Shown here piece after piece: positions 1 through 7,546 of a stretch of 12,674 bases of DNA. Position 1 is the stretch's first letter; each line of letters starts with the position of its first letter. The notes beneath the pieces were generated by a model. It did no database searches. It saw nothing but the letters and a program-made list of their open reading frames with translations, and had not been told where the DNA came from. The DNA is taken from positions 1 through 12,674 of the forward strand of contig JAOPUS010000101.1 of the NCBI GenBank assembly GCA_025963345.1, written 5' to 3'. Position numbers and translations under genes: made by a program. This DNA comes from Blastococcus sp. Lineage in GTDB: Bacteria; Actinomycetota; Actinomycetes; Mycobacteriales; Geodermatophilaceae.

Positions 1-389
1 CCGAGCCCCAGCGTCCGTTCCCGGTCGGCACCGGGGGCAGGTGGCACCGCGGGGCTTCTGGGCTGGGGGCGAGGCGGGGCCATCGTCAGCCGGTTCACCG
101 GTTCCGTCGTCGTCTCACCGCCCCGGAAAGGGCGGCCTGCGTCGACCGCGAGCCTGCGTCGACTGCCGAAGGGGCGGACAGTGCCGAACGGTCACATTCC
201 GGGACGATGGTCCCGTCGCGTCCGACGCGACCCACCCGGTGAGCTGCTCCGGATGGTCCGGCTCCAGCTCGATGCGCGCCGGGGTCGGACTCATCGCCGG
301 GCAGCGGACTGCCCGGATCAGAAGGACCGACCTCCGGGAACCAGCGCCGGCCCGGCCCGGAACCCGTCTCGGCCAGGCTGATCCGTTTC

Positions 390-526
390 CGTGCCCAACA
401 GGTCCTCGAGCAGCATGACCAGCACCACAAGGAGGCCGCCGGCCAGGCCGTAGCGGACACCCGCTTGTCGTGACGCTCCCGGCTGAGCGGAGGGCTGGGT
501 GCGACCATCGCGTCCAGTGCCCGCAC
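390..526 (-). pseudogene. Possible decayed small membrane protein gene
   Basis: The minus strand from a GTG at 526 reads MRALDAMVAPSPPLSRERHD and then KRV. A shift of frame at about 458-462 gives RYGLAGGLLVVLVMLLEDLL, a convincing transmembrane-like segment, followed by a short polar tail. Read in one frame the ORF becomes Cys/Trp/Arg-rich and implausible, so a single frameshift in a small one-helix membrane protein is the simplest reading. No family was recognised and no good ribosome binding site precedes the GTG. It could also be chance, because high-GC DNA often yields Leu/Val runs. Confidence 0.25.
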
Positions 527-612
527 CTCACGCGGGGGCCCCGACGTTCCGGACGCCGCCCAGGCCTGTGTTGTTCGTCAGAACGAGAGGGATGACCGAG
601 GCGTCGACGCGG

Positions 613-874
613 TCACCAGGTGACCGCGGTCAGTACCGCGGCGGCCAGCAGTACAGAGGGAATGTGTCGCGCAGCTGCCCGACGACGGATCGCCAGAGGC
701 GGACCGGCGGGTGCAACGGTCCCTCGTGGCGACCGTCGCGGGTGAGCCTGACCGCTACGGTCTCCTGGTCCAGCCCGGTCGCGCGGTCGACGTCCTCCCG
801 CTCCGGGGTCCCCGCGGGGACTCGGGCTCCCACGCAGCGCGCTGCACGGGCGCTGCATCCGCGGTCAGCGCCAT
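613..874 (-). pseudogene. Possible decayed gene of unknown family
   Basis: A minus-strand ATG at 874, with GGAGAA upstream, begins MALTADAAPVQRAAWEPESP. That frame soon degrades and stops. A second frame continues plausibly with EREDVDRATGLDQETVAVRL, then GPLHPPVRLWRSVVGQLRD, and ends at 630. A third frame supplies a hydrophobic tail, IPSVLLAAAVLTAVTW, ending at 613. Joining the three pieces needs two frameshifts and would give a soluble N-terminal part and a C-terminal membrane segment. I do not recognise the family. The evidence is only coding character of the fragments. Confidence 0.25.
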
Positions 875-943
875 CGGATCGGACTTCTCCGCGGGCGACA
901 GGTGAACCATCTGCCCCGACCACAACCGGTCTCCCGCCGCCGT

Positions 944-2533
944 TCATCGAGTGCCGGCGAGCACCGGACCGTCGTCGGCGGGTGTCGGCGGCAGCGTCCC
1001 CCGTCCGCCGGGCGGCGGGGGCGCCGACCACGGGGGCACGGGAGGCGTGCCGGGAGCCTGTGCCCGGCGCAGCGCCAGCACGACGAGCAGGCCGCCGACG
1101 GCCAGGAGCACGGCCCCGCCGCCCAGCAGCCCCCACCCCGCCACCGTCAGACCGGGCACCGTGGCAGCGACCGCGAGCGTCGTCGCCACGCCCGCCGCCC
1201 CGTCCGCCCGCATGACCACGACCGTCCAGTTGCCGGCGGCCGGCGTCCACTCCAAACTCTGCGTTCCGCTGCCGCTGGTCTGCGCGACCCACATGTCCTG
1301 GTCGGCCGGCGGCGTGGCGGGCGGGCCGCCGGGCACGTCGGTCATGGTGCCGGGGTCCATGCCGCCGCCCGATCCCGTGCCGCCGGTGCCCGGTCCGATG
1401 TCGCCCAGCTGTCGCTGGCCGACGCCGGCCAGGTAGCTGTGGACCGCGCTGGATGGGGCGACCCCGGCGAACAGCTCGACGCCGGGGTCTGTGGACGTGA
1501 TCTGCAGGCTGACCCGGCCGATCAGGTTGTCGACGACCCAGTCGGTTCCTGCGGCGTCCAGGGTCACGTCGTCACTGACCAGGGCATACCGAGCGGTCGA
1601 CACGGAGTCGGCCTGGCTGGTGAGCCAGCCGTCCTCGCGTTGGGTCTGGTCGGCCCAGAGCAGTCCACCGCCGGCGGCGAGCAGCCCGGTGGAGGTCAGC
1701 AGGAGCAGGGCACCGAGCACGAGGGAGACGACGCGTCCCGCGGTCCAAGGGTGCTGCGGAGCTCCACTGGTCGAGGCGGTCGGCGAGTCGGCCGCGGGGG
1801 ACGCTGCCGATGTCGCGCCGAGCGGTGCCGTGGGCAGCGGAGCCGCCGGGACCGAGCCGGGATCGCTGCCGCCCATGTCGATCCGGAAGGGTGGGTAGCT
1901 GTCGGTCATCAGCGCCGCATAGGCCACGACGCGCACGACCCAGCGGTCCATGCCGAGGACGAAGTCGTACAGCGACCGCGGGTAGCGCCCACGGACCAGC
2001 AGGACGATCGCGGCGATCAGCACCAGCAGGCCGATCAGGCCGCCGGCGGCCCAGCCGTTCCCGGCTGCCCCGGTGCTCGATCGGCCGGTGCTCAGCCACA
2101 GGCCACCACCGGCGAAGACTCCGATCACCAGGTAGTGCGGCAGGGCGAGCAACCACCACTTGACCAGTACCAGGCCACGGGACAGCTGACCGGGATAGGG
2201 GACGTCGAGGTGTGCCGGGTAGTCAGGCACGTCGGCGAGGGTGAACGGCGGATAGCGGTCGGTGCCCAGGGCTGCGTAGCCGTAGTAGTGCACCCGCCAG
2301 CTCCAGCGCAGCACGCCGACGTTGAAGTCGAACAGCGCCCTCGGGTAGCGCCCGGTGACCAGGATCGCGAAGAACGCGATGACGCTCACGACGAGGAAGG
2401 CCAGCCACAGGAAGGCCAGGACGACGTAGTGCGGAATCAGCAGCAACCACTTGACGAGCCACAGCCCGCGGGACACCCGAGGGTCCAGGGCGGCGTCGAC
2501 CCGCACGGGGTAGGAAGTGCGTTCCTCGGTCAC
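944..2533 (-). CDS. DUF4389-repeat membrane protein
   Basis: A 529-residue membrane protein of unknown function. Two DUF4389 units are visible. The first, about residues 8-97, has SRGLWLVKWLLLIPHYVVLA, a second hydrophobic helix, and GRYPRALFDFNVGVLRWSWR ending in YPPF. The second, about 106-217, repeats the layout with SRGLVLVKWWLLALPHYLVI and GRYPRSLYDFVLGMDRW. An Ala/Ser/Pro linker leads to a helix at about 266-292, a non-membrane domain of about 160 residues with a Gly-rich loop, a last helix at about 463-488 and a Pro-rich tail. The GTG start at 2533 has GGGAAGAGG five bases upstream, and known DUF4389 proteins start close before the Y-P-V motif; an upstream in-frame start at 2671 would add a low-complexity 46-residue leader. 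Function is not known for the family. Confidence 0.85.
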   Translation of the reverse strand: MTEERTSYPVRVDAALDPRVSRGLWLVKWLLLIPHYVVLAFLWLAFLVVSVIAFFAILVTGRYPRALFDFNVGVLRWSWRVHYYGYAALGTDRYPPFTLADVPDYPAHLDVPYPGQLSRGLVLVKWWLLALPHYLVIGVFAGGGLWLSTGRSSTGAAGNGWAAGGLIGLLVLIAAIVLLVRGRYPRSLYDFVLGMDRWVVRVVAYAALMTDSYPPFRIDMGGSDPGSVPAAPLPTAPLGATSAASPAADSPTASTSGAPQHPWTAGRVVSLVLGALLLLTSTGLLAAGGGLLWADQTQREDGWLTSQADSVSTARYALVSDDVTLDAAGTDWVVDNLIGRVSLQITSTDPGVELFAGVAPSSAVHSYLAGVGQRQLGDIGPGTGGTGSGGGMDPGTMTDVPGGPPATPPADQDMWVAQTSGSGTQSLEWTPAAGNWTVVVMRADGAAGVATTLAVAATVPGLTVAGWGLLGGGAVLLAVGGLLVVLALRRAQAPGTPPVPPWSAPPPPGGRGTLPPTPADDGPVLAGTR

Positions 2534-2538
2534 AACGG

Positions 2539-2547
2539 CCTCTTCCC
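2539..2547 (-). promoter_or_regulatory. Ribosome binding site deciding the DUF4389 start
   Basis: GGGAAGAGG on the minus strand lies five bases before the GTG at 2533. No comparable site was seen before the longer alternative at 2671, so it supports the shorter protein. Confidence 0.55.
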
Positions 2548-2704
2548 ATCGCCCGCCGACCGTCGCGGGAGCGGCGGCCTCCGACGGGGGCCCTCCGAAC
2601 GTCGCACCCGATGCCTCCGGGAACCACGGACCTTGGTCGCATGCGGATGGACCGACGTCCCGAGCGGACAAGGGCGTCAGTTGCCGGGCGCCCCGTCGAG
2701 TCGC

Positions 2705-3103
2705 TCAGGTAGAGGTGTACCCCGAGGGTTCCGGTCCGAAGTCGTCATCGGCGGGATCCCGGTCCCACCCTCGGCGGTGGATACAACGGACCAGTGCGCG
2801 GACCTCGTTGATGAACTCCTCGCTGTTCGGTGTCGACGGCGTAGTCGTGGGCCGTCACTTCCGAGGAGATCTGGTCTGCTCACCGCGCAGCGACAAGCGG
2901 GATCGCACCCTGCACGTCAGCCAGGCGGCTGAGAATGAGGTTCAGCAGGAGGAACGGGTACGCGTCGAACTCGGTGCCGACATGGCCGAACATCGGGCCG
3001 GCCAGGAAGATCAACGCCGTGGGTTGAAGATCCGGGAGCCCGCTTCGTCGCGCAGCTGGTCTGCAGCGCGTTCGCCGAGAGTCAGCTGGTCGCCGCTCCG
3101 CAC
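2705..3103 (-). pseudogene. Broken DUF1003 membrane protein gene
   Basis: Pieces of a DUF1003 protein appear in order on the minus strand. From a GTG at 3103 one frame reads SGDQLTLGERAADQLRDEAG, the usual DUF1003 N-terminus, and stops at 3011-3013. Another frame then gives GTEFDAYPFLLLNLILSRLA and DVQGAIPLVAAR, the family hallmark (F-D-x-Y-P-F-x-L-L-N-L), and meets an in-frame TGA at 2880-2882. The same frame resumes as ADQISSEVTAHDYAVDT, and a second shift near 2840-2848 gives SEEFINEVRALVRCIHRRGW before a stop at 2705-2707. The middle membrane part is also shortened. Two frameshifts, one nonsense codon and a deletion make sequencing error an unlikely full explanation. DUF1003 function is unknown. 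Confidence 0.7.
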
Positions 3104-3731
3104 GCCTGGATGGCGCCGCGGAAACGGCAGGTGCCTGCACGGTCAGCCGGAGACGGGGTCACGCCCGGCACGGTGGGACGTGCCGCCGAACGGGCGGAGG
3201 AACTCGGTGCCGTCCGGCGGCGGTACGCCCCGCGGACCCGCCGCGGCGTCCGGCCTGTCGGCCGTCCGGGTCGTCGAGCGCCCGGTGGAGGTCCGTGTCC
3301 CCGCGGCGCCGACGCGGAGGGACTGGGCCGGGCTGCTCGTCGAGCTCGCGCACCAGCTCGACGACGGACATGTCTACGACCGCGACCTGCCGGACTTGGC
3401 CGCGGCACTAGTCAACGTCGTCGACGCCTATGGCCGACGCCCATACGTCCGCGACAGAAGCCAACGAGGAACGCTTCCCATCCTCCGGTAAGACCTCGCT
3501 AATGGCAGCCCGGGCAGGGCACTACTCGGCCTCCCGTCACCGAAGCAGGTGGGTTGCCTGCAACAACCTCCGGTGAATCTCCAGTAGGTCATCCACCATT
3601 GCGACGGGAAGCGGCCACCGGTCTCGTACGTCGGCAAGTCAGTCCGCAGTGCGACTGCAGAAAGACACGAGAACGCTCCTCCACCGTTACAACACGGTTC
3701 ATGCACCTGCCCGGCGACAGAGGAGGACGAC
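3104..3731. other. Region before the excisionase gene
   Basis: No intact gene is supported. A plus-strand coding-like tail ends at 3491 (separate entry). Positions 3492-3731 are slightly less GC-rich than the surroundings and hold the leader of the excisionase gene; TTACAA at 3687-3692 could be a -10 element but no clear -35 was found. No copy of the tRNA-Pro 3-prime end was seen here. Confidence 0.4.
3285..3491 (+). pseudogene. Possible C-terminal remnant of an unknown gene
   Basis: From a GTG at 3285 the plus strand reads a 68-residue segment. Its middle part, DWAGLLVELAHQLDDGHVYD followed by RDLPDLAAALVNVVDAYGR, has the amphipathic helical pattern of a real protein and strongly GC-biased third positions. 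The same frame is open far upstream, but that part is the antisense of other material and looks non-coding. No ribosome binding site precedes the GTG. It may be the tail of a gene truncated when the neighbouring element was inserted or rearranged, or a small ORF of the element. No family was recognised, and the antisense frame from 3371 cannot be excluded. Confidence 0.25.
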
Positions 3732-3947
3732 ATGGGCGACCCGCAATCTCTTCGCGAGGTGCTCGCCCAAGACCCCCTGCTGCTCACCCCGGAGGAGGCC
3801 GCCGAGATGCTCCGCGTCGGTCGCACCACGGTCTACGCCCTCATGAAGACAGGTGAGCTACGTCCTGTCCACATCGGTCGCAGCTGCCGCATCGCGCGCG
3901 TCGAGCTCGAGCGCTACGTCAGCCGTCTGCGGGACCTGGCGCTCTGA
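3732..3947 (+). CDS. xis: Excisionase-type helix-turn-helix DNA-binding protein
   Basis: A 71-residue protein with a single MerR-like winged helix of the excisionase / HTH_17 family. Residues 17-38 (LLTPEEAAEMLRVGRTTVYA) are the helix-turn-helix, followed by GELRPVHIGRSCRIARVELE, the wing that typically carries the basic G-R-x-x-R-I signature. Such proteins bend DNA at attachment sites and favour excision over integration by the partner integrase; some act instead as transcription regulators. AGGAGG lies five bases before the ATG. The integrase gene follows 167 bases downstream on the same strand, which supports the excisionase reading. The gene symbol is given by role, not by proven orthology. 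Confidence 0.85.
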   Translation: MGDPQSLREVLAQDPLLLTPEEAAEMLRVGRTTVYALMKTGELRPVHIGRSCRIARVELERYVSRLRDLAL

Positions 3948-4103
3948 GCGCCGCATATCCGCAGGGGGTGGGCAGAAGTGACGCACTCGCCCGTACTGGA
4001 AATGACCCGCCGCCGGCTCAATGTCACAGGGCCAGAGAACACTGACGCGCCGTCCTCGCGCATGCGGCAGGCGATCCGCCGAACCACGGAGCACAGGACG
4101 ACC

Positions 4104-4108
4104 GGAGG
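4104..4108 (+). promoter_or_regulatory. Ribosome binding site of the integrase gene
   Basis: GGAGG lies six bases before the ATG at 4115 and fixes the start, so the 167-base gap after the excisionase gene is a true intergenic leader. A GTG-initiated frame at 3978 in this gap runs into the integrase gene out of frame and was not accepted. Confidence 0.6.
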
Positions 4109-4114
4109 AATCGG

Positions 4115-5248
4115 ATGGCCAAGCGAGCGAACGGCGAGGGCTCGATCTTCAAGAGGGCAGACGGGACGTGGTCCGGCGAGCTGAGCTACCGCGACGACGA
4201 TGGGCGCAGCAGGCGCCGGACCGTGTACGGACGAACGCAGATCGAAGTCCGGGCGAAGCTCGATGACCTTCGTGAACGGCTCGCCGCCGGTGCGCCCCTC
4301 AAAGACGCCACGATGACGCTCGCCGCCTGGCTGGACGACTGGACGGCGAAGGCCCTGCCAGCCAGCGATCGCAAGCAGGCCACCGTCGACCTCTACGCGA
4401 CGATCGCCCGCAAGCACCTCGTCCCGCTCCTGGGCAGCCGTGCCCTCGACCGGATCCGACCCTCCGACGTCGAGGCGCTCATCGTGGCCAAGCGCGAGGC
4501 GGGCCTCGCACCTTCGACCGTGCGGACCGTGTACACCGTCCTGCGCGCGGCCCTCGACGTCGCGGTACGGGACGGGCTGCTCCGGCGGAATCCCGCGGCG
4601 GTGGTCAAGCGTCCCACCGTCGAGCGTCGGGACGCCGCCTACCTCACCGCGGACGAGGCCCAACACCTCCTCGAGGCAATCCGCGGCGATCGGCTCGACC
4701 CGCTGTTCCGCCTAATGCTCGCGACTGGGCTGCGCCGCGGAGAGGCGCTGGCCCTGCACTGGGCCGACGTGGACCTTGACGCCGGAGTGCTCCGCGTCCG
4801 CTGGACTCTCACCCGCACGTCCAGGGGGCTCCAGCTCGGCGAGCCCAAGACCGACAGGTCGCGCAGGACCGTGCCACTCCCCCGCTCGGCGGTCGAGCTG
4901 CTACGAGTGCATCGGATCCGGCAGGCAGACGACCGAGCCACGGCGGGCGCCATCTGGCGGGACAACGGCTTGGTCTTCACCACCGAGCTCGGAACACCGC
5001 TCGAGCCCCGCAACGTTCTGCGGCGCTTCGAGCTCCTCGCCCAGCGAGCCGGCCCCAAGGGCGTCCACTTGCACACCCTCCGACACTCAGCGGCCAGCTT
5101 CCTCTTGGCGGCCGGCACGCACACCAAGGTCGTCCAGGAGCACCTGGGCCACTCCTCGTATGCCATCACCGCGGACATCTACAGCCACGTCGGTCCCGCC
5201 CAGCAGCGCGAGGCCGCGGACCGGCTCGACGCTGCGCTCCGGTGGTGA
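4115..5248 (+). CDS. int: Tyrosine-type site-specific integrase
   Basis: A 377-residue tyrosine recombinase that would insert and excise a mobile element at an attachment site. Residues 1-60 form the N-terminal arm-binding part (GEGSIFKRADGTWSGELSYR). Residues 67-160 form the SAM-like core-binding domain (TLAAWLDDWTAKALPASD onward). Residues 175-375 are the catalytic domain. All catalytic residues are present: Arg207 in TGLRRGEAL, Lys245 in PKTDRSRR, His320 and Arg323 in HTLRH, His346 in LGHSS, and the nucleophile Tyr356 in DIYSH. Length and domain order match complete actinobacterial integrases, so the protein is probably active. Its stop lies 102 bases from the 3-prime end of a tRNA-Pro gene, the likely attachment site. 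The partner excisionase is just upstream. Confidence 0.95.
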   Translation: MAKRANGEGSIFKRADGTWSGELSYRDDDGRSRRRTVYGRTQIEVRAKLDDLRERLAAGAPLKDATMTLAAWLDDWTAKALPASDRKQATVDLYATIARKHLVPLLGSRALDRIRPSDVEALIVAKREAGLAPSTVRTVYTVLRAALDVAVRDGLLRRNPAAVVKRPTVERRDAAYLTADEAQHLLEAIRGDRLDPLFRLMLATGLRRGEALALHWADVDLDAGVLRVRWTLTRTSRGLQLGEPKTDRSRRTVPLPRSAVELLRVHRIRQADDRATAGAIWRDNGLVFTTELGTPLEPRNVLRRFELLAQRAGPKGVHLHTLRHSAASFLLAAGTHTKVVQEHLGHSSYAITADIYSHVGPAQQREAADRLDAALRW

Positions 5249-5250
5249 CT

Positions 5251-5291
5251 GTTGTTGTACTTAGACCGCGTTGCTCTACCGGTTGCTGTAC
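5251..5291 (+). repeat. Three 10-nt repeats, possible integrase arm sites
   Basis: The consensus GTTGYTSTAC occurs at 5251-5260 (GTTGTTGTAC), 5270-5279 (GTTGCTCTAC) and 5282-5291 (GTTGCTGTAC), all in the same direction, between the integrase stop and the tRNA. Short direct repeats flanking the core site are typical of arm-type binding sites of tyrosine integrases with an N-terminal arm-binding domain. The function is inferred from position only. Confidence 0.45.
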
Positions 5292-5298
5292 TCATGCG

Positions 5299-5333
5299 AG
5301 AGGCGGGTCAACCGATTCGGTTGACCCGCCTCT
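5299..5333. terminator. Bidirectional hairpin terminator between int and tRNA-Pro
   Basis: A perfect inverted repeat has 17-base arms (AGAGGCGGGTCAACCGA and its complement) around a single central T. The gene to its left ends pointing right and the tRNA to its right ends pointing left, so it can stop transcription from both. There is no U tract, which is common for actinobacterial terminators. Confidence 0.7.
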
Positions 5334-5350
5334 GACCTGCGGTTTCACTG

Positions 5351-5424
<74 letters not shown>

Positions 5425-5510
5425 CGTGCCGTGCACCGCCGGGAATCCCGGGCCGCGCGACGACCGCTTGAGCAGGTTACCGCACCGGCCGGAGCGCCCT
5501 GACCGGTGGT

Positions 5511-6854
5511 TCAGCCCTTCGGCTTCTCGCTCCCCCGGCCCTCGCGGACCTTGACCGAGACCTCGATGGGCGTGCCCTCGAAGCCCCAACGCTCGCGGAT
5601 CTTGCGCTCGAGGAACCGCCGGTAGCCGGCCTCCAGGAAGCCGGTCGAGAAGACGACGAACCTCGGCGGGCGGATGTCGGCCTGCGTCACGTACTTGATC
5701 TTCGGCGCGCGACCGCCGCGGGCCGGCGGCGGCGTCTCCTGGACCAGCGCCCGCACGAAGGAGTTCAGCTCGGCGGTGGGCACCCGCGACTCCCACGAGG
5801 CCAGCGCCGCACGCAGGTGGTCGGCGAGCTTGTTGACGCCGCGGCCGGTCGAGGCGGAGATGTTCACGCGGGTCGCCCACTTGACGCGGGCGAACTCGCG
5901 CTCGATCTCCTTCTCCAGCTGCATGTGGCGGTCCTCGTCGAGGGTGTCCCACTTGTTGATCGCGATGACCAGCGCCCGCCCGGCCTCGACCACCTGGGTG
6001 ATCACCCGCTGGTCCTGCTCGCTGATCACCTCGTCGGCAGCCAGGAGGACGACAGCGACCTCGGCGGCCTGGATGGCCGCCTCCGTACGCAGGCTGGCGT
6101 AGTACTCGGTGCCGCTGGCGGTGTTCACCTTGCGTCGCAGCCCGGCGGTGTCGACGAAGCGCCACTCCTCGCCACCGAGCATGACCAGGGAGTCCACCGG
6201 GTCGACCGTCGTGCCGGCGACGGAGTCGACGACCGAGCGCTCGTCCTTGGCCAGCCGGTTGAGCAGGCTGGACTTGCCCACGTTGGGCCGACCGACGAGC
6301 GCCACCCTGCGGGGGCCGCCCTCCTCGAGCTGCTCACGCGGGGCCTCGGGCATCGCGTCGAGGATCAGGTCGAGCAGGTCACCGCTGGAGCGGCCGTGCA
6401 GGGCACTGACCGGCTGCGGCTCCCCGAGGCCGAGCGACCACAGCTCGGAGGCACTGGCCTCGCTGCGCTCGTCGTCGACCTTGTTGGCCACGAGGATCAC
6501 CGGCCGGTCGCTGCGCCGCAGGATGCGCGCGGCGGCCAGATCGGTGTCGGTGGCGCCGACGGCACTGTCGACGACTAGGACGATGACGTCGGCGGTGTCC
6601 ATGGCGTACTTGGCCTGGCGGGTGATCGAGGCGCCCATCCCGGTGGCCTTCGGGTCCCAGCCGCCGGTGTCGACGACCGTGAACCGCTTGCCGTTCCACA
6701 GCGCTTCGTAGGAGATGCGGTCCCGGGTGACACCCGGGATGTCCTGCACCACCGCGGCCCGGCGGCCCAGGAAGCGGTTGACGAGGGTGGACTTGCCGAC
6801 GTTGGGCCGGCCCACGATCGCGACGACGGGCAGTGGCCCGGTCGGTTCTGTCAT
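5511..6854 (-). CDS. der: Ribosome biogenesis GTPase Der (EngA)
   Basis: A 447-residue tandem GTPase that assists assembly of the 50S ribosomal subunit. The first G domain has GRPNVGKS at 15-22, DTGG at 62-65 and NKVD at 124-127. The second has GRPNVGKS at 188-195, DTAG at 235-238 and NKWD at 300-303. A KH-like domain follows at about 358-440 (RAPKIKYVTQADIRPPRFVV). All nucleotide-binding motifs are intact and the length is normal. Its ATG at 6854 overlaps the cmk stop codon by four bases (ATGA), with a GGGGAG site upstream inside cmk, so translation is probably coupled to cmk. It is the last gene of the unit before tRNA-Pro. Confidence 0.98.
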   Translation of the reverse strand: MTEPTGPLPVVAIVGRPNVGKSTLVNRFLGRRAAVVQDIPGVTRDRISYEALWNGKRFTVVDTGGWDPKATGMGASITRQAKYAMDTADVIVLVVDSAVGATDTDLAAARILRRSDRPVILVANKVDDERSEASASELWSLGLGEPQPVSALHGRSSGDLLDLILDAMPEAPREQLEEGGPRRVALVGRPNVGKSSLLNRLAKDERSVVDSVAGTTVDPVDSLVMLGGEEWRFVDTAGLRRKVNTASGTEYYASLRTEAAIQAAEVAVVLLAADEVISEQDQRVITQVVEAGRALVIAINKWDTLDEDRHMQLEKEIEREFARVKWATRVNISASTGRGVNKLADHLRAALASWESRVPTAELNSFVRALVQETPPPARGGRAPKIKYVTQADIRPPRFVVFSTGFLEAGYRRFLERKIRERWGFEGTPIEVSVKVREGRGSEKPKG

Positions 6855-7546
6855 GTCCGCTCCCCCGCTCCGACGGCGGAGGCCGCCAGTTCCACGACCT
6901 TGTCGACGACGGCCTGGCGGTCGAGGTCGGTGCTGTCGACGACGATCGCGTCGACCGCCGGGCGCAGCGGGCTGTCGGCCCGGCTGCTGTCGTACTCGTC
7001 CCGCCGGCGCAGGTCCTCGGCGAGTTCGGCGACCTCGGCCGGCGTGCGCAGGCCCAGCTGGCCGGCCCGGCGCCCGGCGCGGACCTCGGGCGCCGCGGTC
7101 AGGTAGATCTTCAGCGTGGCGTCGGGAAGGACGACGGTGCCGATGTCGCGGCCCTCGACGACGACGGCGTCGGCCGCCGCGACGAGTGAGCGCTGCTGGT
7201 CGACGAGCTGCCGGCGCACGGCGGGGACCGCGGACACCGGGGAGACCGCCCGGGTCACCTCGGCGCTCCGGATCCGGACGGCGACGTCGACGCCGTCGAC
7301 CTGCACCAGCTCGGCGCCGGCCGTCGTCCCGACCTCGATGGTGGCGCCGGCAACGACGCGGGCGACGGCCTCGGCGTCGGCCGGGTCGACCCCGGCGTCC
7401 AGCACGGCCACGGTGGCGGCGCGATACATGGCGCCGGTGTCGACGTAGGCCGCCCCGAGGCGGGCAGCGACGGCGCGGGCGACGCTGGACTTGCCGGTGC
7501 CGGAGGGCCCGTCGAGGGTGATCTGCCCGCGGAATGCGGCGCTCAC
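6851..7546 (-). CDS. cmk: Cytidylate kinase
   Basis: A 231-residue kinase that phosphorylates CMP and dCMP to the diphosphates with ATP, feeding pyrimidine nucleotide pools. The P-loop GPSGTGKS is at 13-20, DTGAMYRAA at about 36-44 belongs to the CMP-binding part, and VEGRDIGTVVLPDA and RRDEYDSSR are the usual later family motifs. The GTG start at 7546 overlaps the aroH stop by four bases (GTGA). The frame is open to 7687, but the extra 47 residues are Arg/Pro-rich and are the antisense-like shadow of aroH, so the shorter start is chosen. The 3-prime end overlaps der. Confidence 0.95.
   Translation of the reverse strand: MSAAFRGQITLDGPSGTGKSSVARAVAARLGAAYVDTGAMYRAATVAVLDAGVDPADAEAVARVVAGATIEVGTTAGAELVQVDGVDVAVRIRSAEVTRAVSPVSAVPAVRRQLVDQQRSLVAAADAVVVEGRDIGTVVLPDATLKIYLTAAPEVRAGRRAGQLGLRTPAEVAELAEDLRRRDEYDSSRADSPLRPAVDAIVVDSTDLDRQAVVDKVVELAASAVGAGERT

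Larger units (their letters stand above)
1..943. other. Gene-poor stretch with decayed coding remnants
   Basis: No intact gene could be supported here. The long open frames on the plus strand are rich in Arg, Pro and Ser and lack any recognisable domain. On the minus strand several short stretches look protein-like but change frame, as described in the entries at 390-526 and 613-874. A further minus-strand frame starting with ATG near 292 reads MSPTPARIELEPDHPEQLTG and then loses its coding character. The picture fits old genes that have been eroded. None was identified by family, and the left edge of the window may cut a larger feature. Confidence 0.45.

Noticed and set aside
902..2932. 676-residue plus-strand open frame
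   Set aside because: It is antisense to the DUF4389 gene, is Arg/Gly/Gln-rich without domains, and the minus-strand frame has a clear family match.
3978..4184. 68-residue GTG ORF between xis and int
   Set aside because: It runs out of frame into the integrase gene and has no recognisable features; the integrase has its own good ribosome site.
1..5250. Second copy of the tRNA-Pro 3-prime end (attL)
   Set aside because: Looked for GGATTTGAAC-type and AGTCAAG-type matches by eye and found none; it may lie beyond the left edge.
5425..5510. Promoter for tRNA-Pro (TAACCT near 5475)
   Set aside because: A weak -10-like hexamer with no convincing -35 partner; not enough to call.
5817..6578. 253-residue plus-strand open frame
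   Set aside because: Antisense shadow of der; the Val/Asp/Gly-rich pattern is typical of the complement of a high-GC gene.
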